A DNA stretch of 48,673 bases from Colwellia sp. Lineage in GTDB: Bacteria > Pseudomonadota > Gammaproteobacteria > Enterobacterales > Alteromonadaceae. A model generated the notes under the pieces. It saw only the letters and a program-made list of their open reading frames with translations, did no database searches and had not been told where the DNA came from. The translations under genes and the position numbers were made by a program. Below are positions 35,404 to 44,324 of this stretch, in pieces (positions within the stretch are counted from its first letter, which is position 1; each line of letters opens with the position of its first letter). Location of the stretch: NCBI RefSeq assembly GCF_013215345.1, contig NZ_JABSOV010000017.1, positions 6,462 to 55,134 of the forward strand, written 5' to 3'.

Positions 35404-37536
35404 ATGTCTTTCGAAGCAGATGAAGAAATTTTACAGGACTTTTTAGTTGAAGCGGGTGAAATCTTAGAGTCGCTTTCAGAAGAGTTGGTTGAGCTCGAAA
35501 ATGATGCAGGTAATGCTGAATTATTAAATTCGATATTCCGTGGTTTTCACACAGTCAAAGGTGGCGCTGGTTTTTTAAACCTAGGGGCATTAGTTGATAT
35601 ATGCCATTGGGCTGAGAATATATTCGACCTATTACGCACGGGTAAACGTACGGTTAATCCTGAGCTAATGGATACCATCTTATCGGCACTTGATACTGTC
35701 AATGATATGTTTGTACAGGTACAAAGTCGTGAACCTCTTGTTCCTGCAAATGATAGTTTATTAGCTGAGCTTAAAAAACTGAGTGAACCTGAAGGTGTAA
35801 AAACACCCCAGCAAACTAGCACTCATACCCCTGAAGTTATTGAACAGGCAAATGAAGCTGTGGTCGAAAGCTCGAGTGATGAAATGAGTGAAGATGAGTT
35901 CGAGCGTCTATTAGATGAATTACATGGTTCAGGTAGCGTTCCGACAACCCCCACGGTAACAGAGTCGACATCTTCTATTAGCTCTGTTGGCTCGAGTGAT
36001 GAAATATCTGATGATGAATTCGAATCATTATTAGATGAATTACATGGTCAAGGTGCTTTTTCTGCTGACGCTGGAGATACAACAAGCAGTGCTCTTACTA
36101 GCTCAAGTGATGATATTGACGATTTAGAGTTTGAAAAGTTATTGGATGAACTCCATGGCAAAGGTAATGCACCAAAAGCTACCGATGCATCTAGCTCTAA
36201 TCAGAAGGTAAGTACGCCTGCTGCCGTACCTAATAGAGAGGTACCTGCAAGTCCTCCTCAAGCTGCTCCTAAAAAAGCCGCGCCGGTAAAAGCTAAAGAA
36301 GCCTCTTCGAAAGCCAGCCCTAAAAAGGCAGTGCCTCCTCCCCAAGGTGAAACCACTGTACGAGTAGATACTAAACGACTTGATCAAATAATGAACATGG
36401 TCGGAGAATTAGTCCTAGTAAGGAACCGGCTAACAAGTTTAGGCTTAGTTTCAGATGACGAAGACTTGAATAAAGCGGTTACTAATTTAGATGCGGTAAC
36501 CACGGACCTTCAAGGTGCTGTAATGCAAACACGTATGCAGCCAATTAAAAAAGTGTTTGGTCGCTTTCCTCGTGTAGTTCGCGATTTAGCCCGTAGTTTG
36601 AAGAAAGAAATATCACTCGTTTTAGAAGGCGAAGAGACAGATTTAGATAAAAACTTAGTAGAAGCCCTTGCTGATCCTTTAGTACATTTAGTCAGGAATT
36701 CAGTCGACCATGGTATCGAAGCTCCGGATGTCCGAGAAGCTATGGGAAAACCTAGAGAAGGTACCGTTGTTCTTGCTGCCTCGCAAGAAGGCGATCATAT
36801 ACTGCTTACCATTAAAGATGATGGTGCAGGTATGGATCCTGAAAAATTAAAAAACATTGCTATTGAACGTGGTGTACTAGATGTCGAAGCTGCCGCTAGA
36901 ATGCCAGATAAGGAAGCGTTTAGTCTTATTTTCGCCCCTGGATTCTCCACTAAAACTGAAATTTCTGAAGTTTCAGGCCGTGGTGTCGGCATGGATGTGG
37001 TTAAAACTAAAATTACTCAGCTGAACGGTACTGTCAACATTGATTCAGAGTTAGGTGTAGGAACAGTACTTGAAATCAAAGTACCACTAACCTTGGCTAT
37101 ATTGCCGACATTAATGGTTGTTGTAGGTAAGCAAACATTTGCTTTACCACTCGCGTCTGTAAATGAAATATTTCATTTAGATTTATCTAGCACTAACAGT
37201 GTTGATGGGCAATTGACAATTATAGTTCGAGATAAAGCAATACCCTTATTTTATCTAGATAAATGGCTGGTACGTAATTTTGTTGAGCAATCTCGTGATA
37301 AAGGCCATGTTGTTATCGTGCAATTGGGTAATCAACAAGTTGGCTTTGTAGTTGATAGCTTAATTGGTCAAGAAGAAGTTGTAATTAAGCCACTTGATAG
37401 GTTACTTCATGGCACACCAGGAATGGCTGGTGCAACGATTACTAGCGATGGTGGTATTGCTCTCATTTTAGATATAGCGAATTTACTAAAATTTTATGCA
37501 AAAAAATCACCTGTTAATAAGAAATTACGCAGTTAG
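35404..37536 (+). CDS. cheA: chemotaxis histidine kinase CheA
   Basis: Kinase of the chemosensory array; phosphorylates CheY and CheB. 710 aa. P1 with H49 (FRGFHTVKGGAGFL); a 150-residue linker where a CheY/CheB-binding P2 fold is not obvious but three copies of an acidic motif occur (157-175, 197-215, 234-252); an Ala/Lys/Pro-rich stretch; P3 dimerisation (RVDTKRLDQIMNMVGELVLV); P4 ATPase with N box LVRNSVDHGIE, G1 DDGAGMDP, G2 SGRGVGMDVVK; and the C-terminal CheW-like P5. Ribosome site GGGAG. Confidence 0.97.
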   Translation: MSFEADEEILQDFLVEAGEILESLSEELVELENDAGNAELLNSIFRGFHTVKGGAGFLNLGALVDICHWAENIFDLLRTGKRTVNPELMDTILSALDTVNDMFVQVQSREPLVPANDSLLAELKKLSEPEGVKTPQQTSTHTPEVIEQANEAVVESSSDEMSEDEFERLLDELHGSGSVPTTPTVTESTSSISSVGSSDEISDDEFESLLDELHGQGAFSADAGDTTSSALTSSSDDIDDLEFEKLLDELHGKGNAPKATDASSSNQKVSTPAAVPNREVPASPPQAAPKKAAPVKAKEASSKASPKKAVPPPQGETTVRVDTKRLDQIMNMVGELVLVRNRLTSLGLVSDDEDLNKAVTNLDAVTTDLQGAVMQTRMQPIKKVFGRFPRVVRDLARSLKKEISLVLEGEETDLDKNLVEALADPLVHLVRNSVDHGIEAPDVREAMGKPREGTVVLAASQEGDHILLTIKDDGAGMDPEKLKNIAIERGVLDVEAAARMPDKEAFSLIFAPGFSTKTEISEVSGRGVGMDVVKTKITQLNGTVNIDSELGVGTVLEIKVPLTLAILPTLMVVVGKQTFALPLASVNEIFHLDLSSTNSVDGQLTIIVRDKAIPLFYLDKWLVRNFVEQSRDKGHVVIVQLGNQQVGFVVDSLIGQEEVVIKPLDRLLHGTPGMAGATITSDGGIALILDIANLLKFYAKKSPVNKKLRS
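35872..36159 (+). repeat. threefold acidic motif in the CheA linker
   Basis: Three copies of about 19 residues, pattern SSDxxxxxEFExLLDELHG, begin at CheA residues 157, 197 and 234. They keep LLDELHG exactly and vary in the spacers, which are Ser/Thr-rich. The DNA copies differ at many third positions, so the repeat is kept at protein level. Confidence 0.85.
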
Positions 37537-37620
37537 TGATTCTCTAAGGTAATATGCTTTAGTGTATTACCAACTGTGACTATTTAGCGTGAATTAAAGT
37601 AGCGTTATCAGAGAGGTTAA

Positions 37621-38760
37621 ATGGCCTACAAGGTACTTGTTGTTGATGACTCTAGCTTTTTTAGGCGTAGAGTTACGGACATTCTTAATAAAGATCCAAA
37701 ATTAAACGTAATTGATGTTGCAGTGAATGGCAAAGAAGCGGTTGAGAAAGCTATGTTGCTTAAGCCTGATGTCATCACTATGGATATTGAAATGCCGGTA
37801 TTAAATGGTATTGACGCTGTAAAGCAAATTATGGCGAAGTCCCCCACGGCAATTTTGATGTTTTCATCATTAACACACCAAGGTGCTAAAGCAACTCTAG
37901 ATGCACTTGATGCAGGAGCTTTAGACTTTTTACCTAAAAAGTTTAGTGAAATTGCAAAAAATACTGATGAAGCCGGTAGCTTATTGCGTCAACGGGTTGT
38001 TGAAATAGCACGAAAGCCTAGCTTTGCAAAACCAAGAGCAGCTAATCAAACTGGAGTAACACGCCCCCCTTTACAAAAAAACAGGTTAACAACACGTTTT
38101 ACTAAAACGTCAACCTTATCAACGCCATCATTTGCCCCTACAGCTAAAGATAGAAAAACGCTTAATCGAAGCTCTGGTAAGGAATACAAACTCCTAGCTA
38201 TTGGTACTTCGACAGGTGGGCCCGTTGCACTGCAAAAAATATTGGTGCAACTTGAACAGAACTTCCCATTACCCATTATTATTGTTCAACATATGCCCGC
38301 GGCATTTACTGCTGCATTTGCCAGTCGTTTAAATACCTTGTGTAAAATATCGATTAAAGAGGCTGCCGATGGTGACATATTAAAACCTGGTTGTGCTTAT
38401 TTAGCTCCTGGTGGTCGACAAATGATTATTAGTGGCAGCGAGAGTAGCGCAAAAATAAAAATCCTCGATGATGATTCACCCAAAATTACTTTTAAGCCAA
38501 GCGTTGATATCAGTTTTGGCTCAGCCGCTAAAACGTTTTCCGGTAAAGTCTTAGGAATCATTCTTACGGGAATGGGCTCTGATGGCAAAGAAGGCTCAAG
38601 AATGTTAAAAGCTAAAGGCTCAACCATATGGTCGCAAGATGAACAGTCATGTGTCGTTTATGGTATGCCTCAAGCTATAGATAAGGCTGGCTTATCTCAG
38701 TTGTCTTTGCCACTCGATTCAATGGCAGCTTCCCTAGTTAAGGAAATTGGCCGTGGATAA
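37621..38760 (+). CDS. cheB: chemotaxis methylesterase CheB
   Basis: Removes methyl groups from receptor glutamates. 379 aa. The N-terminal receiver has phosphoacceptor D55 (VITMDIEMPV); a basic Ser/Thr-rich linker (about 125-175) follows; the C-terminal esterase domain carries the Ser-His-Asp set: serine in AIGTSTGGPVAL, histidine in IVQHMPAAFT, aspartate in LTGMGSDGKEG. The end overlaps the motC start by 8 bp. Its usual partner cheR is not in the window. Confidence 0.97.
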   Translation: MAYKVLVVDDSSFFRRRVTDILNKDPKLNVIDVAVNGKEAVEKAMLLKPDVITMDIEMPVLNGIDAVKQIMAKSPTAILMFSSLTHQGAKATLDALDAGALDFLPKKFSEIAKNTDEAGSLLRQRVVEIARKPSFAKPRAANQTGVTRPPLQKNRLTTRFTKTSTLSTPSFAPTAKDRKTLNRSSGKEYKLLAIGTSTGGPVALQKILVQLEQNFPLPIIIVQHMPAAFTAAFASRLNTLCKISIKEAADGDILKPGCAYLAPGGRQMIISGSESSAKIKILDDDSPKITFKPSVDISFGSAAKTFSGKVLGIILTGMGSDGKEGSRMLKAKGSTIWSQDEQSCVVYGMPQAIDKAGLSQLSLPLDSMAASLVKEIGRG

Positions 38761-39500
38761 GCTAAGTGTCGCAGGGCTGTTTATTGCCCTTTTAGCTGTT
38801 TACATTGGCTTTACTCTTGACGGTGGTCACCTGTCTGCTTTATTTGAACTACCGGCTTTTATTATTGTTTTTGGCGGCACCTTAGGTGCGGTTATGCTGC
38901 AATCATCAATGATGCAGTTTACCCATGCTATTTCATTACTTAAGTGGGTTTTTTCTCCGCCTAAATACGATATTGAACGGGGTATAAGTGAGATTGTCGA
39001 TTGGGCTACGAAAGCGAGAGAGTCAGGATATCTTGCTTTAGAAGATACCGCATTAGAAATAGAAGATAGTTATCCCCAAAAAAGGTCGCAATTTATTAGT
39101 TGATGGCGTTGAAATTGAAAGTTTTAGAGTCGCGTTAGAGTTAGATTTAGATATATATCGAGAGCATAACTTACGTTCTGCCAATGTATTTGAGGCTATG
39201 GGAGGTTACAGTCCTACAATTGGTATATTAGGCGCAGTACTTGGTTTAATTCATGCTATGAGCAACTTAACTGAGCCAGAATTATTAGGGCAGGGCATAG
39301 CAACCGCTTTTATTGCCACTATATACGGTGTCGGTTTCGCTAATCTATTCTATTTACCGGTAGCCAATAAAATTCGAGCTATTATTCATCAACAAACTAT
39401 GTATCGTGAAATGATTTGTGAAGGGCTGGTATCCATTGCTCAAGGAGAAAACCCTCATGCGATAGAGAACAAGCTATCGGCATTTAGGTTAGATAGATGA
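38753..39500 (+). pseudogene. motC: MotA-family stator subunit (motC-like), +1 frameshift
   Basis: Proton- or sodium-channel stator protein, pair of motD. GTG 38753 (AGGA at 38741-38744) is chosen; the gene overlaps cheB. The first frame encodes two membrane helices (VAGLFIALLAVYIGFTL and ELPAFIIVFGGTLGAVML) and stops at 39101-39103. From about 39078 the +1 frame continues the family sequence (LLVDGVEIESFRVALELDLD, then MGGYSPTIGILGAVLGLIHA) to 39500. The switch must occur at TATCCCCAAAAAAGG (39071-39085). A single-base deletion there would give a normal 248-aa protein. Sequencing error, true mutation and +1 frameshifting at CCC-C are all possible. The symbol is by position next to motD, as in Pseudomonas. 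Confidence 0.85.
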
Positions 39501-40528
39501 ATCGACTGCGTAATAGAAGACACACGGTAGAGCATGATAATGTTCATCGTTGGCTAGTCTCTTATGCGGACTATATGACATTAATGTTTGCCTTGTTTGT
39601 GGTGTTGTATGCAATGGCTATGGTAAACGAAAAGCCTTTTGAAACTATTACTGAATCTTTTGGCCGTGTGTTCCAAGCTTATGAAGATGAAACAAAAAAT
39701 CAAGGCCATGGTGATAGTGTTTTGATGGTTAACACCAGTAAAACGAATAAAAAGCTATTTGGTAATGGCATCTTAGAGGTTGCTGGCCCTGAAGTTCTGG
39801 ATAACGAACAAAACTTATCTAATATCTCCGATGCGCAAGTAGGAAACAACTTAACCTCCTTAGAAGAAGAGTTACACACTGCTTTATATGACTTGGTTGA
39901 GTCGGGTTTTGCACAATTACAAATAGATGGTGACTGGCTAGAGATAGAGTTAAATAGTGCCTTATTATTTCCCAGTGGTTCATCTTCAGCCACACATACT
40001 GCCGAGGCGATTTTATCGGTTATTTATGATGTTATAGGTAAAGCCAGTAACTTTATTCGTGTACGTGGTTATACCGATAACCAAGTGATAAATAATGAAA
40101 TATTCTCTTCAAATTGGGAGTTATCTGTTTTTAGAGCAACAGCTGTATTAAGAGTATTAGAAAGGCTCGGTTTAAACCCTGCTCGTATGGCTATTGAAGG
40201 CTATGGCCAATATTACCCAAGCGCTGATAATTTAACCGTAGAGGGTAGGGCGCAAAATAGAAAAGTTGTTGTCGCTATTTCTAAATATGGTTTAGAGAGA
40301 GCTAATTTACTGGTAACCCCAACCATTGATTTAAAAAGCGTTGAAGAAATCACCCAAATTAACGGCATAAATAAAAAAGGCACTGAGCCGTTGAACAAAA
40401 TCAAAGTAATTCGTCTTGATAGCGGTGGTATACGTATTACTACCCGAGGTGATAATGAAGACACCGAAAAAACCTTAGAAGAGAATAAAACCTCAAAAGA
40501 AAAAAAAGCTAATGATGCTATCGAATAA
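39497..40528 (+). CDS. motD: MotB-family stator subunit (motD-like)
   Basis: Peptidoglycan-anchored stator partner. 343 aa. One N-terminal membrane helix with the channel aspartate in SYADYMTLMFALFVVLYAMA; then a linker and a C-terminal OmpA-type peptidoglycan-binding domain (VRGYTDNQV, RMAIEGYGQYYPSADN, RAQNRKVVVAISK). A charged tail of about 65 residues beyond the OmpA domain is unusual. The start overlaps the motC end by 4 bp (ATGA), so translation is coupled to motC. It is intact although motC is frameshifted. Confidence 0.94.
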   Translation: MNRLRNRRHTVEHDNVHRWLVSYADYMTLMFALFVVLYAMAMVNEKPFETITESFGRVFQAYEDETKNQGHGDSVLMVNTSKTNKKLFGNGILEVAGPEVLDNEQNLSNISDAQVGNNLTSLEEELHTALYDLVESGFAQLQIDGDWLEIELNSALLFPSGSSSATHTAEAILSVIYDVIGKASNFIRVRGYTDNQVINNEIFSSNWELSVFRATAVLRVLERLGLNPARMAIEGYGQYYPSADNLTVEGRAQNRKVVVAISKYGLERANLLVTPTIDLKSVEEITQINGINKKGTEPLNKIKVIRLDSGGIRITTRGDNEDTEKTLEENKTSKEKKANDAIE

Positions 40529-40581
40529 ATTAACCATCAAAATTAATGATAATATTAAATGAAAGTAAGTGAGTATTGCTC

Positions 40582-41370
40582 TTGATAGTTTGGACAATAG
40601 CAAATCAAAAAGGTGGTGTGGGTAAAACCACGACAACTATAGCTCTTGCCGGGGTATTAGCAGAGCAAGGGCATCGGGTATTATTGGTTGACACGGATCC
40701 ACATGCTTCATTAAGTTACTATTTTGGTATTGAATCAGAAGATTTAGACTTGAGTGTTTATGACTTATTTATTCAAGTATCATCAAGAGAACAAATTTTA
40801 CAAACCTTATGTCCTACCAAGTACCCTAATATAGATATTTTACCTGCAACTATGGGGTTAGCGACGTTAGATCGCTCCTTAGGCACTAAAGGTGGTATGG
40901 GCTTAGTATTAAAAAAAGCAGTACAAAAATTAACAGACAGTTATGACTATGTATTAATAGATTGTCCGCCAGTACTGGGCGTACTTATGGTAAATGCTCT
41001 CGCAGCGGCAGATCGTATTGTTATTCCTGTGCAAACAGAATTTCTGGCCTTAAAAGGCTTAGAGCGTATGGTCAAAACGATGGAAATCATGCAAGGCGAG
41101 CAAGATAGTCCTTTTAAATACACAATAGTGCCAACTATGTTTGACAAAAGAACAAAAGCTTCTATTTTAGCGTTTAAAAAACTACAAGAAGTCTATACTA
41201 ATGAGATATGGCCCGGTGTAGTCCCCGTTGATACTAACTTGAGAAATGCCAGTCTCGCTCAAGAAGTGCCTTCAGACTTTGCTGCGAACTCTCGAGGCAC
41301 ATTAGCCTACAAAAGTCTTTTGAATTATTTAGTCAAGCAAGGTATGACGCATAATGAGGTTGAACGCTAA
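40582..41370 (+). CDS. parC: ParA-like ATPase ParC for polar chemotaxis arrays
   Basis: ParA/Soj-type ATPase that places chemotaxis arrays at the pole in vibrios. 262 aa from TTG 40582, giving the usual IVWTIANQKGGVGKTTTTIA; GTGAG at 40569-40573 is well spaced. A TTG six bases upstream (40576) is an alternative. Deviant Walker A KGGVGKT, DTDPHASLSYYF and LIDCPPVLGVLMVNAL are present. It does not act in chromosome partition here: no parB follows, and parP and cheW do. Confidence 0.92.
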   Translation: MIVWTIANQKGGVGKTTTTIALAGVLAEQGHRVLLVDTDPHASLSYYFGIESEDLDLSVYDLFIQVSSREQILQTLCPTKYPNIDILPATMGLATLDRSLGTKGGMGLVLKKAVQKLTDSYDYVLIDCPPVLGVLMVNALAAADRIVIPVQTEFLALKGLERMVKTMEIMQGEQDSPFKYTIVPTMFDKRTKASILAFKKLQEVYTNEIWPGVVPVDTNLRNASLAQEVPSDFAANSRGTLAYKSLLNYLVKQGMTHNEVER

Positions 41371-42129
41371 ATGAGTAATTCGTTAACAGCGAGTAAAAAG
41401 GTAATGAAAACTTACCTATCAGAACTGCTAACAGAACCCGAAGTTGCTGAAGAGTTATCACACCAGCGCATAGAAAAAAAGCTGGCTAGAAAACCTTTAG
41501 CGCTTAAAGTAAATGACGACAATAAATCATTAGAAAAATTACTTAAAACTGTTAGTGAACCTAAAGAAGTAAGGGGTCAAACAGTTGAATATATTGACGA
41601 GATAAAGGTTAATACAGTCCCAGTTTCTACTGATAAAAGCCGTGCTAAATCTATAACTAAGACGCCGAAAAGCTATCGTCAAGGTGACTTTCAAGCAATG
41701 TTTTTTGATGTCGCGGGTTTAACTATTGCCGTTCCTCTTATTGAGTTAGGCGGTATTCACAAAGTTGAGAAAACTAATAGTTTAATGGGCAAGCCCGATT
41801 GGTTTAAAGGCGTTATGCTTTATCGGGATGAAAAAATTAATGTTGTCGATACTGCTTTATGGATAATGCCAGAAAAATGTGACGAAACTTTAAAAAAATC
41901 GCTAAACTATCAATATATTATCATGCTAAATGACAGCCCTTGGGGACTGATGGCTGAAAACTTAATTGATACCGTCATCTTACGTCAAGATGAAGTGAAA
42001 TGGGTAAATTCACAGAACAAAAGGCCATGGCTGGCAGGATTAGTCAAAGAAAAAATGTGTGCCTTACTCGATGTAAGTGCTTTGATTGAATTGCTTGATA
42101 AGGGTAGTGATATCTATCAAGCACAGTAA
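41371..42129 (+). CDS. parP: CheW-domain protein ParP
   Basis: Array-associated protein with a C-terminal CheW-like (AIF) domain that links ParC to CheA. 252 aa. About 100 N-terminal residues are charged and probably flexible (LSELLTEPEVAEELSHQRIE); the CheW-like part begins near MFFDVAGLTIAVPLIELGGI and includes WFKGVMLYRDEKINVVDTAL. It begins immediately after the parC TAA. Function is assigned from domain plus position between parC and cheW, as known in Vibrio. Confidence 0.88.
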   Translation: MSNSLTASKKVMKTYLSELLTEPEVAEELSHQRIEKKLARKPLALKVNDDNKSLEKLLKTVSEPKEVRGQTVEYIDEIKVNTVPVSTDKSRAKSITKTPKSYRQGDFQAMFFDVAGLTIAVPLIELGGIHKVEKTNSLMGKPDWFKGVMLYRDEKINVVDTALWIMPEKCDETLKKSLNYQYIIMLNDSPWGLMAENLIDTVILRQDEVKWVNSQNKRPWLAGLVKEKMCALLDVSALIELLDKGSDIYQAQ

Positions 42130-42187
42130 AACTATTCCTGTCTAGCTTATAGGCAGCTTAAAATAAGTAATTTGAGAGGCAAGTAAT

Positions 42188-42682
42188 ATGTCAAATGTAA
42201 GACGAAGTGCAAGTGATAAAAGTGAGGCTAATGATGAGGTGTTGCAATGGGTTACCTTTAAATTAGAAAATGAGACTTATGGTATCAATGTTATGCAGGT
42301 GCAAGAGGTTTTACGATATAGTGAAATTGCTCCGGTACCAGGTGCTCCACTTTATGTACTTGGTATTATAAATTTGCGCGGTAATGTTGTCACCGTTATC
42401 GATACCCGCTCTCGATTTGGTTTAGAGCCTTGTGATATTACTGACAATACCCGTGTGGTGGTTATCGAGTCAGAAAAACAAGTCATAGGGATTTTGGTTG
42501 ACAGTGTCGCTGAAGTTGTTTATTTAAAGTCCTCAGAAATTGATGATGCGCCAAACGTAGGCAACGAAGAAAGTGCTCAGTTTATCCAAGGTGTTTCAAA
42601 CCGCGATGGTGAATTACTTATTTTAGTTGATTTAGATCAACTACTTTCTGACGACGAGTGGGATGAACTCAAGCAGTTCTAA
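42188..42682 (+). CDS. cheW: chemotaxis coupling protein CheW
   Basis: Couples receptors to CheA. 164 aa. Conserved TFKLENETYGINVMQVQEVL, VLGIINLRGNVVTVIDTRSR and ILVDSVAEVVYLKSSEID. A short polar N terminus precedes the domain. Ribosome site GAGG lies about 12 bases before ATG. It ends the che-par cluster before a DUF2802-like gene; a 24-bp palindrome lies between them. Confidence 0.96.
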   Translation: MSNVRRSASDKSEANDEVLQWVTFKLENETYGINVMQVQEVLRYSEIAPVPGAPLYVLGIINLRGNVVTVIDTRSRFGLEPCDITDNTRVVVIESEKQVIGILVDSVAEVVYLKSSEIDDAPNVGNEESAQFIQGVSNRDGELLILVDLDQLLSDDEWDELKQF

Positions 42683-42721
42683 TTATCTTATTTCGAAACG
42701 GGAAATGTTTTTTGCCCAAGA

Positions 42722-42745
42722 TTAAGTCTGTATATACGGACTTAA
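42722..42745. repeat. 24-bp near-perfect palindrome after cheW
   Basis: TTAAGTCTGTATATACGGAC followed by TTAA; arms TTAAGTC and GACTTAA with a self-complementary GTATATAC centre. Only one pair of positions departs from full symmetry. No T run follows, so operator or RNA hairpin are both possible. Confidence 0.5.
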
Positions 42746-42807
42746 CTATTATTACATTCAATTAAATTCAATTACGCGTTTAGATTTATTTAAGGCAAAA
42801 ATCATCA

Positions 42808-43278
42808 ATGTCATTGTTAGCTGTCCCAATAATTTCAGTGTTAGCATTATTCCTAGTAGTGCTTTCTAGTACGATATTTTATCTATTTTTAACTAAGTTG
42901 AAACGTAAGTTATCTATGCTGGATATACAAATGCAAAGTACTGTTTTATTAGTTAATGAGTTACAAAGTATAAATAGTAAGCTACAGCAAGAGTTGGATC
43001 GCTTGGCGACAGACAATGAGCAGTTTGCTATAGAAAATCGTCAGGTATCAAAACAATTAGAACATCGTATTAAAAATCTTACGCTCCAAGCAAGTGAGCA
43101 ACAACAGTTATTGACACAATGGCAAGAAAACCAAGGACAAGATAAATTTTATAATCGAGCCTTTAAGCTAGCAGCAAAAGGAGCAGGTATAGAGGAAATC
43201 ATCAGTGAATGTGAATTACCCCGTGCAGAAGTTGAAATGTTGCTTTCTGTCTATCAGCAACGCGCTCGCTCTCAGTAA
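42808..43278 (+). CDS. DUF2802-like membrane coiled-coil protein
   Basis: 156 aa. One N-terminal membrane helix (about residues 5-27: AVPIISVLALFLVVLSSTIF), then a long coiled coil (about 30-105, LVNELQSINSKLQQELDRLA) and a small C-terminal helix-turn-helix-like part (YNRAFKLAAKGAGIEEIISE, then CELPRAEVEMLL). The layout matches the DUF2802 protein found after cheW in Pseudomonas and Shewanella flagellar regions. Its role is unknown; the tail resembles that of SwrB-type flagellar proteins. The promoter status is unclear; 125 bp separate it from cheW. Confidence 0.75.
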   Translation: MSLLAVPIISVLALFLVVLSSTIFYLFLTKLKRKLSMLDIQMQSTVLLVNELQSINSKLQQELDRLATDNEQFAIENRQVSKQLEHRIKNLTLQASEQQQLLTQWQENQGQDKFYNRAFKLAAKGAGIEEIISECELPRAEVEMLLSVYQQRARSQ

Positions 43279-43418
43279 ATAATTGTCACCAGCTTTTACT
43301 TAATGAAACTAGATATAGTGAAACTGCGCTGAAACGTTATTCACCCAACAATTGATTTCATGTTAGACTGCCGTCGTTTTCTCATACATTATTATGTAAC
43401 GGCAAGGACCTTCGCCCC

Positions 43419-44219
43419 GTGAGCTCAGCCATAACCCCATATTTTCGACTCTTTATACTTATTGTCATCGTTTCTCTTGCTGGTTGTTCGTCGACACCAA
43501 GTCAACAAGAACAAACAGATTTTACTGATGAAACCAGCGTAACTGAGCCTAGAGATCCTTTTGAAGCTATCAATAGACCTTTTTGGACTTTTACTTGGGA
43601 TTATGTAGATAAGTATATTGCTAAACCCTCATCAGAAGTTTACACAACTTACACACCACCATTTTTACGTGCTGGCTTATATAATATAGCGTTAAATTTA
43701 AACGAGCCGGCTAGTATTATTAATAATGTCTTGCAGCTTAAATTTGAAGCAGCAGCAAAAAATACCGGCAGGTTTGTGCTTAATTCAACCATAGGTCTCT
43801 TTGGTTTTTATGATCCCGCCAGTGATTTTGATTGGTCAGGAGAGCAAGAAGAGTTTGGCGAGGTACTTGGTAGTTACGGGGTGGGCGATGGCCCCTATAT
43901 TGTTATTCCAGGTTTAGGTCCAAGCTCAGTCAGAGAAGAGGTAGGTGATTATGTTGACAGTCTTTATTGGCCCATGGTTGTTATTGATTTTTGGCCGAAT
44001 CTTGCTCGCTTAGGCATATTAGCCTTGGAGAAAAGGGCGGCAGTTCGAGATCAAGAGCAGCTTGTTGCTGAATCTGAAGATCCTTATGAGTTTATTAAAA
44101 ATGCCTACTTTCAAAACATGAATTATAAACTTTTTGATGGCAACCCACCCATTATAATTAATGAAGCGGAAGAAGACGAAATAGATGCCTTTCTCGATGA
44201 GTTTGATGATATGGACTAG
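43419..44219 (+). CDS. mlaA: outer-membrane lipoprotein MlaA (VacJ)
   Basis: Removes misplaced phospholipids from the outer leaflet of the outer membrane. 266 aa with GTG start. Lipoprotein signal with lipobox LAGC (about residues 20-23), then the family motif RDPFEAINRPFWTFTWDYVD and later FVLNSTIGLFGFYDPASDF and GPYIVIPGLGPSSVREEVGD. Acidic C-terminal tail. The rest of the Mla system is not nearby, which is common for mlaA. Begins the housekeeping part of the window. Confidence 0.94.
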   Translation: MSSAITPYFRLFILIVIVSLAGCSSTPSQQEQTDFTDETSVTEPRDPFEAINRPFWTFTWDYVDKYIAKPSSEVYTTYTPPFLRAGLYNIALNLNEPASIINNVLQLKFEAAAKNTGRFVLNSTIGLFGFYDPASDFDWSGEQEEFGEVLGSYGVGDGPYIVIPGLGPSSVREEVGDYVDSLYWPMVVIDFWPNLARLGILALEKRAAVRDQEQLVAESEDPYEFIKNAYFQNMNYKLFDGNPPIIINEAEEDEIDAFLDEFDDMD

Positions 44220-44279
44220 TTCATATTATTTCAGAGAATAAATAAAATAAACGAGTACCTATGCTGATAACAATTTGGT

Positions 44280-44299
44280 AGAATTGCGGCAATTTTTTT
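44280..44299 (+). terminator. possible weak terminator after mlaA
   Basis: AGAATTG (44280-44286) pairs with CAATTTT (44290-44296), one G-U pair, loop CGG, then continuing T's to 44299. The stem is AT-rich and weak. The same bases could serve as part of a ribH promoter (TTGCGG 44284-44289, 18 bases, TATATT 44308-44313). Confidence 0.35.
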
Positions 44300-44324
44300 A
44301 GATACACTATATTGGAATAATTAA

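Noticed and set aside
39071-39090. Classic -1 slippery heptamer (A AAA AAG) in motC
   Set aside because: The heptamer is not in the zero frame and the required shift is +1 (or -2), so -1 frameshifting cannot restore the gene.
43372-43407. TGCCGT ... ACGGCA inverted repeat before mlaA
   Set aside because: Only six base pairs with a loop of about 24; expected by chance.
44220-44324. Search for an FMN riboswitch before ribH
   Set aside because: The gap is too short and no RFN-like conserved segments are visible.
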